From NCBI GenBank assembly GCA_964533865.1, contig CAZHRC010000037.1:1-8016 (forward strand): 8,016 nucleotides of DNA. The letters are read 5' to 3'. This stretch comes from CAZHRC01 sp964533865. Lineage in GTDB: Bacteria; Bacillota; Clostridia; Tissierellales; Peptoniphilaceae. Numbering within the stretch: the first letter of the stretch is position 1; each line of letters opens with the position of its first letter. The notes beneath the pieces are model-generated. The model saw nothing but the letters and a program-made list of their open reading frames with translations, had not been told where the DNA came from and ran no database searches. Shown piece by piece: positions 1-6,773 of this stretch. The position numbers were made by a program, and so were the translations under genes.

Positions 1-53
1 GCTCGGCCGCCCTTTGCCGAGACTGAGGGAGGGGTTTTTTCTCCATCGTCTTT

Positions 54-77
54 CGCCACGGTAGTGGCGTTCCTTTT
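54..77 (+). terminator. Hairpin with T-rich tail, possible plus-strand terminator
   Basis: CGCCAC (54-59) and GTGGCG (64-69) form a perfect 6-bp stem with a GGTA loop, followed by TTCCTTTTT on the plus strand. It could terminate a plus-strand gene entering from the left of the window, or be an internal part of the repeat cluster. No such gene is visible here, so the role is uncertain. Confidence 0.35.
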
Positions 78-78
78 T

Positions 79-118
79 AAGGTCAAGGGACAAAATCAAG
101 GTCAAAAGATAAGGTCAA
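79..118. repeat. AAGGTCAA short direct repeats, left copy
   Basis: AAGGTCAA occurs at 79, 98 and 111, the first followed by GGGA and the second by AAGAT. The block at 79-110 matches the right end of the window (7984-8016) in the same orientation: AAGGTCAAGGGA, a variable 6-7 bases, then CAAGGTCAA and AGAT. Spacing between units is uneven (19 and 13 bases). Confidence 0.75.
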
Positions 119-181
119 AACCCTCCCTCAGTCCGCTGCGCAGACAGCTCCCTCAGGGATGGAGCCAAGGTTAAGATCCTT

Positions 182-2251
182 TTACGCGATTAAATTAGTC
201 ATGCTCTTCATGCTCACGCCCAGTGTGGATGCGTTGTGGAGCATGGCAGATGTTGAGGGCTGGATCCAGCCTATGAGCCCTGCGACGATGAGCATGCCGT
301 TGAAGCCGATGATGAAGCGGAAGTTTTGGTTGACTCGGTTCATGAGTCGATCGCTGAGATCTTTTAAGGTCACCAGTTCGTAAAGATCGTCCGCTAGTAT
401 GGTGATGTCTGCGATTTCTCTTGCGATTTGTGCGCCGTCGCTGATGGCTATGCCACAATCGGACTGGGATAAGGCTAAGGAGTCGTTGATGCCGTCTCCT
501 ATCATGAGCACGGTACGCCCTTTTTCTTGTTGTGCGGCGATGAAGTTCGCTTTGTCTTCGGGGAGGACTTCGGCGTGGTATTCGTCGACGCCGACTTGTG
601 CCGCGATGGTACGTGCCGCTTTTTCGCTGTCTCCGGTCATCATGACGATGTGGGCGACTCCCATTTCTCGAAGCTTGTCGATAACTTTGGGGGCTTCTTC
701 GCGGATGGGGTCGTCGATGGCGATGACGGCGGCGAGTTTTCCTGAAATGGCCATATACAAAAGGGAATGGTCTTCTGGTAATTGATTAAATCGCTGTTGA
801 TCCTCGGCTTCGACGATGCTGCCTTCGTCTTGGAACACGAAGTGATGGGAACCTATGATGACTTTTTCTCCCCCAAATTGACTAGATATGCCGTGGGCGA
901 CGATGTATTCCACGCTAGTGTGGTGTTCTTCGTGTTGGAGATTTCTTTCTACGGCTGCTTCGACGACGGCATTTGCCATGGAATGTGGGTAATGCTCTTC
1001 GAGGCAGGCGGCTAATCGGAGCATTTCATTTTCATCTCGTCCACCGAACGGGATGACTTCTACGACTTTGGGTGTGGCATGGGTTAGGGTGCCTGTTTTG
1101 TCAAAGACGATGGTATCTGCTTTGGATACGGTCTCTAGGTAGCGTCCACCTTTAATGGAGATGCTATAACCGCTGGATTCGCGCATGGCTGATAGGACGG
1201 CTAATGGCATGGAGAGTTTTAGCGCACATGAAAAGTCCACCATGAGGATGGTTAATGCTTTGGTGATGCTTCCTGTGAGTGCGTAGGTGAGCAATGTCCC
1301 CCCTAGGCTATAAGGCACGAGGCGATCGGCTAAGCTGGATGCCCAGTTTTCGGTTGGTGATTTCAATTTTTCCGATTCGTCGATCATTTGAACGATGCGA
1401 TCGTATCGCCCGGATCCCGCATTCTTATCGACGGCTATCCAACACTCCCCTTCTTCGACGACGGTACCGGCATAGGCATAGGACCCCTCTTCTTTTCTCA
1501 CCGGTAGGGATTCTCCGGTCATGGAGGCTTGGTTGACGAGGGCTTCCCCTGAGATGACTTTGCCGTCTAATGGGATGAGGTTGCCTGTGCGCACAACGAT
1601 GTGTTCGCCTACAGCGATCTCTCCGACGGGTTTTAACACTTCGCCTTGTGGGGTTTTGACCCACACTTTGTCGACGTTGAGCGCCATGGACCGCGCCAGG
1701 TCGTTGACGGAGCGTTTGTGGGTCCACTCTTCTAGGGTATCGCCGAGGTTGAGCAAAAACATGATGGAGTTTGCTGTGGGGTAATCGGTTTGTATGATGG
1801 GCACGGCTATGGCCGCTGCATCGAGTACGTCCACGTCAAGTTTGCCTTTGAACAATGAAACGATACCTTTTTTGATGTACTTAAACGCTCGGATTACGGT
1901 GACGACGCGGACGAGAGGCATTGGTACGAAGGTTTGCATGATACCCCGTATGAGAAACGCACTGATGAGTTTGTCTTCGTACTCTCGATTTAAGGCTCTG
2001 CTGGTATGTTGTGGCGCAAGGGATAGGGTGTTGGCGTAGTTAAACGCGCCCAGAGCCGCTACGATCTCTGCTCGGTTTGTGTTGTAGTGTATGATGGCAG
2101 AGGCGGTTCGCTCGTAGACTTTTGCTTGAAAAACACCTGCTGTGGTCATTAGGTAGTGCTCTAAGGCATCGGCTTCTTTCATGGTCATGTGCGCTTGCGC
2201 AAGTCGGATGCGCATACGCCCTTTTGACTCGTGAAGTATGTTACATTTCAT
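182..2251 (-). CDS. Heavy-metal P1B-type ATPase with CxxC-less N-terminal HMA-like domain
   Basis: This is a metal-transporting P-type ATPase of 689 residues in the cytoplasmic membrane. The N-terminal ~75 residues look like the HMA_2 type of domain and lack the CxxC metal motif. Membrane segments lie near residues 95-123, 143-170, 311-356 and 643-690. Visible catalytic motifs are TGES (245-248, actuator), DKTGT with the phosphorylated Asp-384, TGD (539-541) and GDGIND (585-590). The ion-pathway helix carries DFSCALKLSMP, so the usual CPC is replaced by Ser-Cys-Ala around Cys-342. The nucleotide-domain His-Pro motif appears as His-Ser (423-424). I chose the ATG at 2251 because GGAGGA (2256-2261) sits four bases upstream of it; the in-frame GTG at 2263 overlaps that ribosome binding site. 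The gene is last in its unit, behind a hairpin terminator. The ion is not settled: Fe(II), Mn(II) or Zn(II) efflux is plausible, and the iron context favours Fe(II) by inference only. Confidence 0.93.
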   Translation of the reverse strand: MKCNILHESKGRMRIRLAQAHMTMKEADALEHYLMTTAGVFQAKVYERTASAIIHYNTNRAEIVAALGAFNYANTLSLAPQHTSRALNREYEDKLISAFLIRGIMQTFVPMPLVRVVTVIRAFKYIKKGIVSLFKGKLDVDVLDAAAIAVPIIQTDYPTANSIMFLLNLGDTLEEWTHKRSVNDLARSMALNVDKVWVKTPQGEVLKPVGEIAVGEHIVVRTGNLIPLDGKVISGEALVNQASMTGESLPVRKEEGSYAYAGTVVEEGECWIAVDKNAGSGRYDRIVQMIDESEKLKSPTENWASSLADRLVPYSLGGTLLTYALTGSITKALTILMVDFSCALKLSMPLAVLSAMRESSGYSISIKGGRYLETVSKADTIVFDKTGTLTHATPKVVEVIPFGGRDENEMLRLAACLEEHYPHSMANAVVEAAVERNLQHEEHHTSVEYIVAHGISSQFGGEKVIIGSHHFVFQDEGSIVEAEDQQRFNQLPEDHSLLYMAISGKLAAVIAIDDPIREEAPKVIDKLREMGVAHIVMMTGDSEKAARTIAAQVGVDEYHAEVLPEDKANFIAAQQEKGRTVLMIGDGINDSLALSQSDCGIAISDGAQIAREIADITILADDLYELVTLKDLSDRLMNRVNQNFRFIIGFNGMLIVAGLIGWIQPSTSAMLHNASTLGVSMKSMTNLIA

Positions 2252-2264
2252 AGAATCCTCCACT

Positions 2265-2297
2265 AAAAAAAGGGAAGCGTCGTGGTCGGCTCCCTTT
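2265..2297 (-). terminator. Intrinsic terminator or attenuator just before the ATPase gene
   Basis: On the minus strand AAAGGGA-GC (2297-2289) pairs with GC-T-TCCCTTT (2278-2269) with one bulged T and a 10-base loop, and the second arm runs into a run of seven Ts (2271-2265). It starts eight bases after the stop codon of the DUF6110-like gene and ends just before the ATPase ribosome binding site. It would reduce, but need not abolish, ATPase transcription from the upstream gene. Confidence 0.7.
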
Positions 2298-2304
2298 CTT
2301 TCGG

Positions 2305-2610
2305 TTACTGTGCCGCTTCGACGACATCTTCTGTTGCTACGGTTTCTTCGACGACGGTTTCTGAGGTATCTTCGATGGTTTCGGTGACGTTTTCTGCTGC
2401 GTATTGCTCGTTGATATCGTTGGCATCTGCAATGATGTCATCGGCGTTTTCTTTTATTTTGGTTACGGTGGTCATCACTTCTTCTTTGGCTCTAAGGGCA
2501 GCTGCCGCTGTACGAGTGTACACTTTTTTAGCGTCTTTGCTCGTCAACACTTTCAGCCCTGCTGTCCCTAGTACGAGACCTCCGACGAACGCTTTCCATT
2601 TAAATCCCAT
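2305..2610 (-). CDS. Small membrane-anchored protein, DUF6110-like
   Basis: This 101-residue protein has no assigned function. Residues 7-22 form one short Gly-rich hydrophobic segment. They are followed by a basic stretch (K25, K28, K29), a long helical region to about residue 72, and an acidic Glu/Thr/Val-rich tail (73-101). It contains no cysteine. The N-terminal pattern MGFKWKAF-GG followed by TSKDAKK and a YTRTAAAALR-like helix matches proteins I recall as DUF6110, which are often next to heavy-metal P-type ATPases; this comes from memory and was not searched. The ATG has AGGAGG upstream. The gene lies 53 bases before the ATPase start, so a role with the ATPase, such as a membrane partner or assembly factor, is a reasonable inference. 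YtxH-like small membrane proteins are the alternative family. Confidence 0.8.
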   Translation of the reverse strand: MGFKWKAFVGGLVLGTAGLKVLTSKDAKKVYTRTAAAALRAKEEVMTTVTKIKENADDIIADANDINEQYAAENVTETIEDTSETVVEETVATEDVVEAAQ

Positions 2611-2774
2611 ATTTTCTTCCTCCTCTTATTTTTTCAATGGGTGATCCATTTAGGTTGTTACCTTTGATCTAGGATCACCGCTTTTTTGTGGGTTAATTTA
2701 AAGTATAGGCATTTTGGTTTGCTTTTTCCGCTCCATTTGGACAACTCTTGTTTAGCCTCTATGGATTGGTTACT
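2611..2774 (-). promoter_or_regulatory. Structured leader with 8-bp inverted repeat ahead of the DUF6110-like gene
   Basis: The gap contains a perfect inverted repeat, GGTGATCC (2640-2647) with GGATCACC (2672-2679), around a 24-base loop. Inside the loop is AGGT-TGTT-ACCT, a smaller palindrome, and TTAGGTTGTTACC, which partly resembles a DtxR half-site. On the plus strand the outer stem is followed by GCTTTTTTG, so it could also act as a terminator in that direction. A weak minus-strand -10 candidate, TATACT (2702-2707), has no convincing -35. The region may hold the promoter of the DUF6110-ATPase unit and an operator for the neighbouring AraC-type regulator. Confidence 0.45.
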
Positions 2775-3710
2775 TTAACACGTTTTCCGGTATTGGCTCG
2801 GGGTCATGCCGATGACGGTTTGAAAGGCTTTGGCAAATTTGCTCCCGTTTTCGTAGCCATAACGCCCCGCAATTTCTAGTATGGTGGCGTCTTCGTTTTT
2901 GAGAGCTATCGCCGCGGCATGCATTTTTTGTTCTCGTATGTAGGCGTATACGCTCTCGCCATAAACCCCTTTGAAGCTGTTTTTTAAGGTGGTTAAGGAG
3001 ACGTGAAATCGCTTGGCAAGTTGATCGATGGTTATTTTTTGATCCATGTGTTCGGTGAGGTAAGCGCGCACGTTTTTTGCCAGTTTGACCTGCTGTTTGG
3101 CATAGGGCGGGGCTTTTTCTTGGGGGAGTTCGAGTTGGCTGAGTTGGAGTAGGATCTCTAAGATTTTAACTTTGAAAAACCCTTTGCGGATGGTGGATTT
3201 GACGGTGTAAAGCTCAGAAAACAGAACTTCCATTGCAGGGTCGGATCTCAAAATATAGCTGGTGCGATCGGTGCAAAAACGCTCGAGTAGTTTTTTTGGC
3301 GATACGTTGACATCTTCTAGAAAACAGGATAGGCAGTGGGGTGCGCGTTCACAATCGATAAGTATGGACAACCCGTGGTAGTGGCCGAGAGGGTATACGC
3401 TCTGGCACTGGGTTTCGCTTCTGCATCGTATTGTCGTATCCCCTGGGGCGAGGTAGTAAAATCCTTCGTCGATTTCCTGTTCAACACGGCCTTCTCGACA
3501 GTGGCTGATTTCGAGAAGGGCGGTATCTTTTTGCGATAGGGTGGTGTCGATTTCTTCGATATGAGCATCGTGGTAGACGAGATCTATCCCAGGAAAGACG
3601 TGATGGCATGTGATGACCACTTCGCCAGAGCTGTTTTGTATATTGTAGGACGCGCCGCGATCCTCTTCTCTGATTGCTTGGCTATGGGGTTGTATTAAAC
3701 AAGATGTCAT
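2775..3710 (-). CDS. AraC-family transcriptional regulator with Cys-rich sensor half
   Basis: This is a 311-residue DNA-binding regulator. The C-terminal ~100 residues form the double helix-turn-helix AraC domain: the first HTH is about 226-251 (ITIDQLAKRFHVS...), the second about 275-309, ending in the characteristic GMTPSQYRK. The N-terminal half (about 30-200) is a sensing domain of the kind seen in PchR/YbtA-like iron regulators, though I cannot assign a ligand. It is rich in cysteine (C4, C35, C71, C96, C102, C120, C126, C129, C146), with a CX5CX2C cluster at 120-129, which suggests metal or redox sensing. The ATG has AAGGAGG upstream. The gene follows the Cys-rich HMA-like gene after 14 bases, so the two are probably cotranscribed. 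Likely targets are this unit and the DUF6110-ATPase unit downstream. Confidence 0.88.
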   Translation of the reverse strand: MTSCLIQPHSQAIREEDRGASYNIQNSSGEVVITCHHVFPGIDLVYHDAHIEEIDTTLSQKDTALLEISHCREGRVEQEIDEGFYYLAPGDTTIRCRSETQCQSVYPLGHYHGLSILIDCERAPHCLSCFLEDVNVSPKKLLERFCTDRTSYILRSDPAMEVLFSELYTVKSTIRKGFFKVKILEILLQLSQLELPQEKAPPYAKQQVKLAKNVRAYLTEHMDQKITIDQLAKRFHVSLTTLKNSFKGVYGESVYAYIREQKMHAAAIALKNEDATILEIAGRYGYENGSKFAKAFQTVIGMTPSQYRKTC

Positions 3711-3724
3711 TTTTACCTCCTTTC

Positions 3725-4075
3725 TTAGGATAGGAGCCGTTGGATGCCCACGACTTTATATGGGCCGACACGCTGTATGTTGTCGCAAATCGCCTTGGCT
3801 CCCATGGGTTTTCGAAGGTGAAGGATGAGCTGTTGGGTTTTTCCATCGGCAAAGGCCTCTACCCCATCGATGGCGTTCAGCGTAGCTTCTACTCTCAGCG
3901 CACATTGGCTGTTATCCATGCCTTGTACGGTGCATTGAACGCGAAACGGGCAGTCGGTGCGACCGCAAAGGTAGCAACCGGATTGTGCTTTGCAGGTGTA
4001 TTTTACGATCGATAGCACTTTTAGCAAAAGAATGAGTATTCCGATGGCAACGCCGGTGATGAAATGATGTCCCAT
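3725..4075 (-). CDS. Membrane-anchored Cys-rich protein with degenerate heavy-metal-associated domain
   Basis: This 116-residue protein has one N-terminal membrane helix (about residues 5-24), then a Cys cluster (C28, C34, C37, C42, C48), then a domain resembling a heavy-metal-associated (HMA) fold. In that domain GMDNSQC (52-58) aligns with the GMTCxxC loop: the second cysteine (C58) is kept and the first is Asn. The following ALRVEATLNAIDGV fits the HMA first helix and strand. A last cysteine is C97. The Cys cluster would lie close to the membrane. The start has AGGAGGA five bases upstream. It lies just after the feo terminator, with a TTAG-N6-CTAA box in its upstream gap, and leads into the AraC-type gene. 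A metal-binding or metal-handover role is inferred. I do not recognise a named family. Confidence 0.82.
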   Translation of the reverse strand: MGHHFITGVAIGILILLLKVLSIVKYTCKAQSGCYLCGRTDCPFRVQCTVQGMDNSQCALRVEATLNAIDGVEAFADGKTQQLILHLRKPMGAKAICDNIQRVGPYKVVGIQRLLS

Positions 4076-4096
4076 TGATTTCCTCCTGACCTTTTC

Positions 4097-4110
4097 TTAG
4101 TTCTCGCTAA
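4097..4110. promoter_or_regulatory. Candidate DtxR-type iron box upstream of the Cys-rich HMA-like gene
   Basis: TTAGTTCTCGCTAA fits TTAG-N6-CTAA, the core of the known DtxR/IdeR consensus (TTAGGTTAGCCTAACCTAA contains the same spacing). It lies between the feo terminator and the start at 4075. By reading the window I found only one other exact match, at the feo promoter. I do not see a clear -10/-35 pair next to it. Confidence 0.45.
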
Positions 4111-4118
4111 CCTTCGTT

Positions 4119-4150
4119 GAAAGAAAGGAGCCGAGCCAACGCTCAGCCCC
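4119..4150 (-). terminator. Intrinsic terminator of the feo operon
   Basis: On the minus strand GGGGCTGAGC (4150-4141) pairs with GCTCGGCTCC (4136-4127) around a GTTG loop: a 10-bp stem with two G-U pairs, followed by TTTCTTTC (4126-4119). On the plus strand the two wobble pairs become A-C mismatches, so the element favours the minus direction. It starts eight bases after the stop codon of the Cys-rich FeoB-associated gene. Confidence 0.85.
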
Positions 4151-4158
4151 TTTTGTCA

Positions 4159-4323
4159 TCAGTGTTTGGAATCGCAAGTGGCGCTGTCGCAACCGGAGCA
4201 CCCGCTACAAGAGGATTTGCCACTTTTTTTGTCTCTGATCATTTTGTATACGATCCCCCCCATCATCGTCAGTAATAGGACGGAGACGATTATGGTTGAG
4301 AGGTTTTGGGTAAGCCAGGTCAT
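4159..4323 (-). CDS. FeoB-associated Cys-rich membrane protein
   Basis: This 54-residue protein comprises one membrane helix (about residues 9-27), a basic juncture (KMIRDKKSGK) and a C-terminal CX2CX2CX4C cluster (C39, C42, C45, C50). That layout is typical of the small Cys-rich proteins found next to feoB in Clostridia and other Bacillota. It probably sits in the membrane beside FeoB and contributes to Fe(II) uptake, perhaps by binding or passing on iron; the mechanism is not established. It starts 20 bases after the feoB stop codon. Two in-frame ATGs exist, at 4329 and 4323. AGGAGG (4332-4337) is only two bases from the first and eight from the second, so I chose 4323. Confidence 0.88.
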   Translation of the reverse strand: MTWLTQNLSTIIVSVLLLTMMGGIVYKMIRDKKSGKSSCSGCSGCDSATCDSKH

Positions 4324-4343
4324 GTGCATGTCCTCCTTAGATG

Positions 4344-6755
4344 TTAGTCCACAAGGACCGGTTTGGTGAGTCGGTTCGATTCTTTATAGGGCCTTGCCAG
4401 TCCGTAGATGACCAGACCAATGAGGATTAGGGCGATGACGGTGCCTAAGATGTTGCCTGTTCCTGTAAACCATGAGCCGAGTTGATAGATCACAAAGGCG
4501 ACTCCATAGGCAAATCCACATTGGTAGGCGACGGCAAAGACGGTCCATTTTGCGTTGTTCATTTCTCGACGGATGGCGCCGATAGCTGCAAAGCAAGGGG
4601 CGCACAGCAGGTTGAACGCTAGGAAGGAATAAGCGGCTAAGGGTGTGAACACCACTGCCATTCTGTCCCAGATCTGCCAGCCGTTTTCGGCGACTTCTTC
4701 AAAGCCACCAAAGAGCACGCCAAAGGTACCCACGACGTTTTCTTTGGCGATAAGGCCTGTGACGGTCGCCACGGCGCCTTGCCAATGGCCCCAACCTAGA
4801 GGTTGGAAGATCCACGCGACGGCTCCGCCGAGTTTGGCGAGGATGCTCTCATTCATCTCAACTGCACCAAATGCGCCGTCTGTCCAACCGTAGTGGGTGG
4901 TAAACCAAACGAATACGGTGGCCAATAGGATGATGGAGCCTGCTTTTTTGATAAAGGACCAGCCGCGCTCCCACATGGAGTGAATCAGATTTTTAAAGGG
5001 AGGCATGTGGTAAGCGGGTAATTCCATGACAAATGGTGCAGGGTCGCCTGCAAATAGGCTGGTCTTTTTTAATAACACTCCGGAGATGACGATGGCCGCC
5101 ACTCCTAAGAAATACGCACTGGTTGCCACCCAGGAAGATCTGCCAAACAACGCGCCTGAGATGAGGGCAATGATGGGAAGCTTCGCCCCGCAAGGGATGA
5201 AGGTGGTGGTAATGATGGTCATACGGCGATCTCTTTCGTTTTCTATGGTACGAGATGCCATGATACCGGGCACGCCGCAGCCTGTGCCGATGAGCATCGG
5301 GATGAAGGACTTTCCTGACAGGCCAAATTTTCTAAAGATGCGGTCCATGATAAAGGCGATACGCGCCATGTACCCACAGCCTTCTAAAAATGCCAAGAGG
5401 AAAAACAAGACAAACATTTGTGGTACAAATCCAAGGACGGCACCCACTCCGGCGATGATGCCGTTGATGATCAGGTTGTTGAGCCAATCGGCGGTGCCGG
5501 CGGATTGAAGCCAGCCTTCGACGACTGTGGGGACGGCGGGAACGTAAGGTCCAAAGGATGCTGGATCGGGCTCTTCGACCGCTGCCGCACTTTGGTAAGC
5601 GGCAAAATCTACAGGGATTTCTTCTTCCACGTTGCCTTCTTCATCGCGCAGTAGGGCTACAGTGGTCACATTTGTGGCACTGGCAGCCTCTTCGCCAGCA
5701 TCTGTCGCTGCCGATTCAAAGGCTTCGACGATGGTTTGTGGCGTGCGGTATGCGTCGGTGGCTTCGGTGTATGCGGCGGATCCCTTGCCAAACAGGAACC
5801 ATCCGTCGCCAAAGACGCCGTCGTTTACCCAAGAGGTGGCAAAGTCGCCAACCGTCGATATGGAAAGATAATACACACAAAACATGACTGCGACGAATAT
5901 GGGCAGAGCTGCCCAGCGGTTGGTCACCACTTTATCGATTTTATCCGAGGTGGAGAGTGCCCCTTCTCGTTTTCGTTTATAACAGGAGCCGATAATGGAG
6001 GTAATGTAGTTATAGCGTTCACTGGTGATAATACTTTCCGCGTCATCATCTAACTCTTGTTCCACTCGAGCGATATCTTCTTCGATGTGGGTTATCGCTT
6101 CTTTTGAAAGGGCGAGTTTTTCCATAACTTTTTCGTCCCGTTCAAAAATCTTGATTCCATACCACCGTTGTTGCTCGAGGGGCATATGGTGAACGGCTGC
6201 CTCTTCGATATGGGCCAAAGCGTGTTCGACGATGCCGGAAAAAGTGTGTTCCGGATTCATTTCTCCTTTTTTTGCCGCTTGAATCGCCGCCTCTGCCGCT
6301 TCCATAATCCCGGTGCCGCGCAAAGCGGAGATCTCTACGACTGGACAGCCTAAAGCTTTTGAAAGCTGTTGGGTTTTAATGATGTCTCCGTTCTTTTTTA
6401 CCACGTCTATCATGTTGACCGCGATCACGACGGGAATGCCGAGTTCAGTGAGCTGAGTGGTGAGATAAAGATTGCGTTCCAAGTTGGTGCCGTCGACGAT
6501 GTTTAATATCGCATCGGGACGCTCTTGCAATAAGTAGTTTCTAGCCACCACTTCCTCAAGGGTGTAGGGCGATAGGGAATAAATTCCAGGTAAATCGGTG
6601 ATCGTGATATCAGGATGCTTTTTGAGCTTTCCCTCTTTTTTCTCAACGGTGACTCCGGGCCAGTTTCCAACAAATTGGTTGGAGCCGGTCAAACCGTTAA
6701 ACAACGTGGTTTTCCCTGCGTTGGGATTGCCCGCCAAGGCAATAGTGTATTTCAT
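4344..6755 (-). CDS. feoB: Ferrous iron transport protein B (FeoB)
   Basis: This is the Fe(II) permease of the cytoplasmic membrane, 803 residues. The cytosolic G domain shows GNPNAGKT (9-16, P-loop), DLPG (54-57), NMID (114-117, guanine specificity) and SALRGTG (143-149). A helical region follows (about 165-265). The membrane part starts near 281, and its two gate-type repeats show GCGVPG (492-497) and IPCGAKLP (520-527). Between the first and second membrane segments, roughly residues 305-425, there is a long acidic loop, larger than I expect for this family. The C-terminal membrane helices reach about 785. The ATG is preceded by AGGAGG. It follows feoA2 after 90 bases that contain a terminator-like hairpin and a second inverted repeat. 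The Cys-rich protein follows directly. Confidence 0.97.
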   Translation of the reverse strand: MKYTIALAGNPNAGKTTLFNGLTGSNQFVGNWPGVTVEKKEGKLKKHPDITITDLPGIYSLSPYTLEEVVARNYLLQERPDAILNIVDGTNLERNLYLTTQLTELGIPVVIAVNMIDVVKKNGDIIKTQQLSKALGCPVVEISALRGTGIMEAAEAAIQAAKKGEMNPEHTFSGIVEHALAHIEEAAVHHMPLEQQRWYGIKIFERDEKVMEKLALSKEAITHIEEDIARVEQELDDDAESIITSERYNYITSIIGSCYKRKREGALSTSDKIDKVVTNRWAALPIFVAVMFCVYYLSISTVGDFATSWVNDGVFGDGWFLFGKGSAAYTEATDAYRTPQTIVEAFESAATDAGEEAASATNVTTVALLRDEEGNVEEEIPVDFAAYQSAAAVEEPDPASFGPYVPAVPTVVEGWLQSAGTADWLNNLIINGIIAGVGAVLGFVPQMFVLFFLLAFLEGCGYMARIAFIMDRIFRKFGLSGKSFIPMLIGTGCGVPGIMASRTIENERDRRMTIITTTFIPCGAKLPIIALISGALFGRSSWVATSAYFLGVAAIVISGVLLKKTSLFAGDPAPFVMELPAYHMPPFKNLIHSMWERGWSFIKKAGSIILLATVFVWFTTHYGWTDGAFGAVEMNESILAKLGGAVAWIFQPLGWGHWQGAVATVTGLIAKENVVGTFGVLFGGFEEVAENGWQIWDRMAVVFTPLAAYSFLAFNLLCAPCFAAIGAIRREMNNAKWTVFAVAYQCGFAYGVAFVIYQLGSWFTGTGNILGTVIALILIGLVIYGLARPYKESNRLTKPVLVD

Positions 6756-6773
6756 CGTTTCCTCCTGTGATGT

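Larger units (their letters stand above)
1..181. repeat. Intergenic repeat cluster downstream of the P-type ATPase gene
   Basis: This stretch has no credible gene and consists almost entirely of repeats. Two palindromic units face each other. The left one is a hairpin CTCGGC/GCCGAG (2-7 with 16-21) followed by ACTGAGGGAGGG and a T-run (22-40). The right one, on the minus strand, has the same ACTGAGGGAGGG-TTTT end (116-132) next to a hairpin at 131-145. GACTGAGGGAGGG at 21-33 is the exact reverse complement of 121-133. Between them lie a hairpin (54-69) and AAGGTCAA repeats (79-118). Positions 147-165 form a further hairpin, GCTCC/GGAGC. The arrangement resembles intergenic palindromic repeats that I recall from gut Clostridia genomes, but I could not search for copies. 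One arm may also end transcription of the ATPase operon. Confidence 0.75.

Noticed and set aside
79..118. Possible CRISPR array from the AAGGTCAA repeats
   Set aside because: Repeats are only about 8 bases, spacing is uneven (13-20 bases) and there are no unique spacers of normal size or cas genes.
2252..2263. Upstream GTG start for the P-type ATPase
   Set aside because: The GTG overlaps the GGAGGA that serves the ATG at 2251, so it has no ribosome binding site of its own.
4324..4329. Upstream ATG start for the Cys-rich FeoB-associated protein
   Set aside because: It is only two bases from AGGAGG, too close for initiation; the ATG at 4323 is eight bases away.
4166..4369. Plus-strand open frame across the Cys-rich small gene and the feoB end
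   Set aside because: It is a shadow of two well-supported minus-strand genes, with no ribosome binding site and no recognisable protein pattern.
5026..5508. Long plus-strand open frame inside feoB
   Set aside because: It is antisense to conserved FeoB membrane segments and has a composition typical of a reverse reading of hydrophobic codons.
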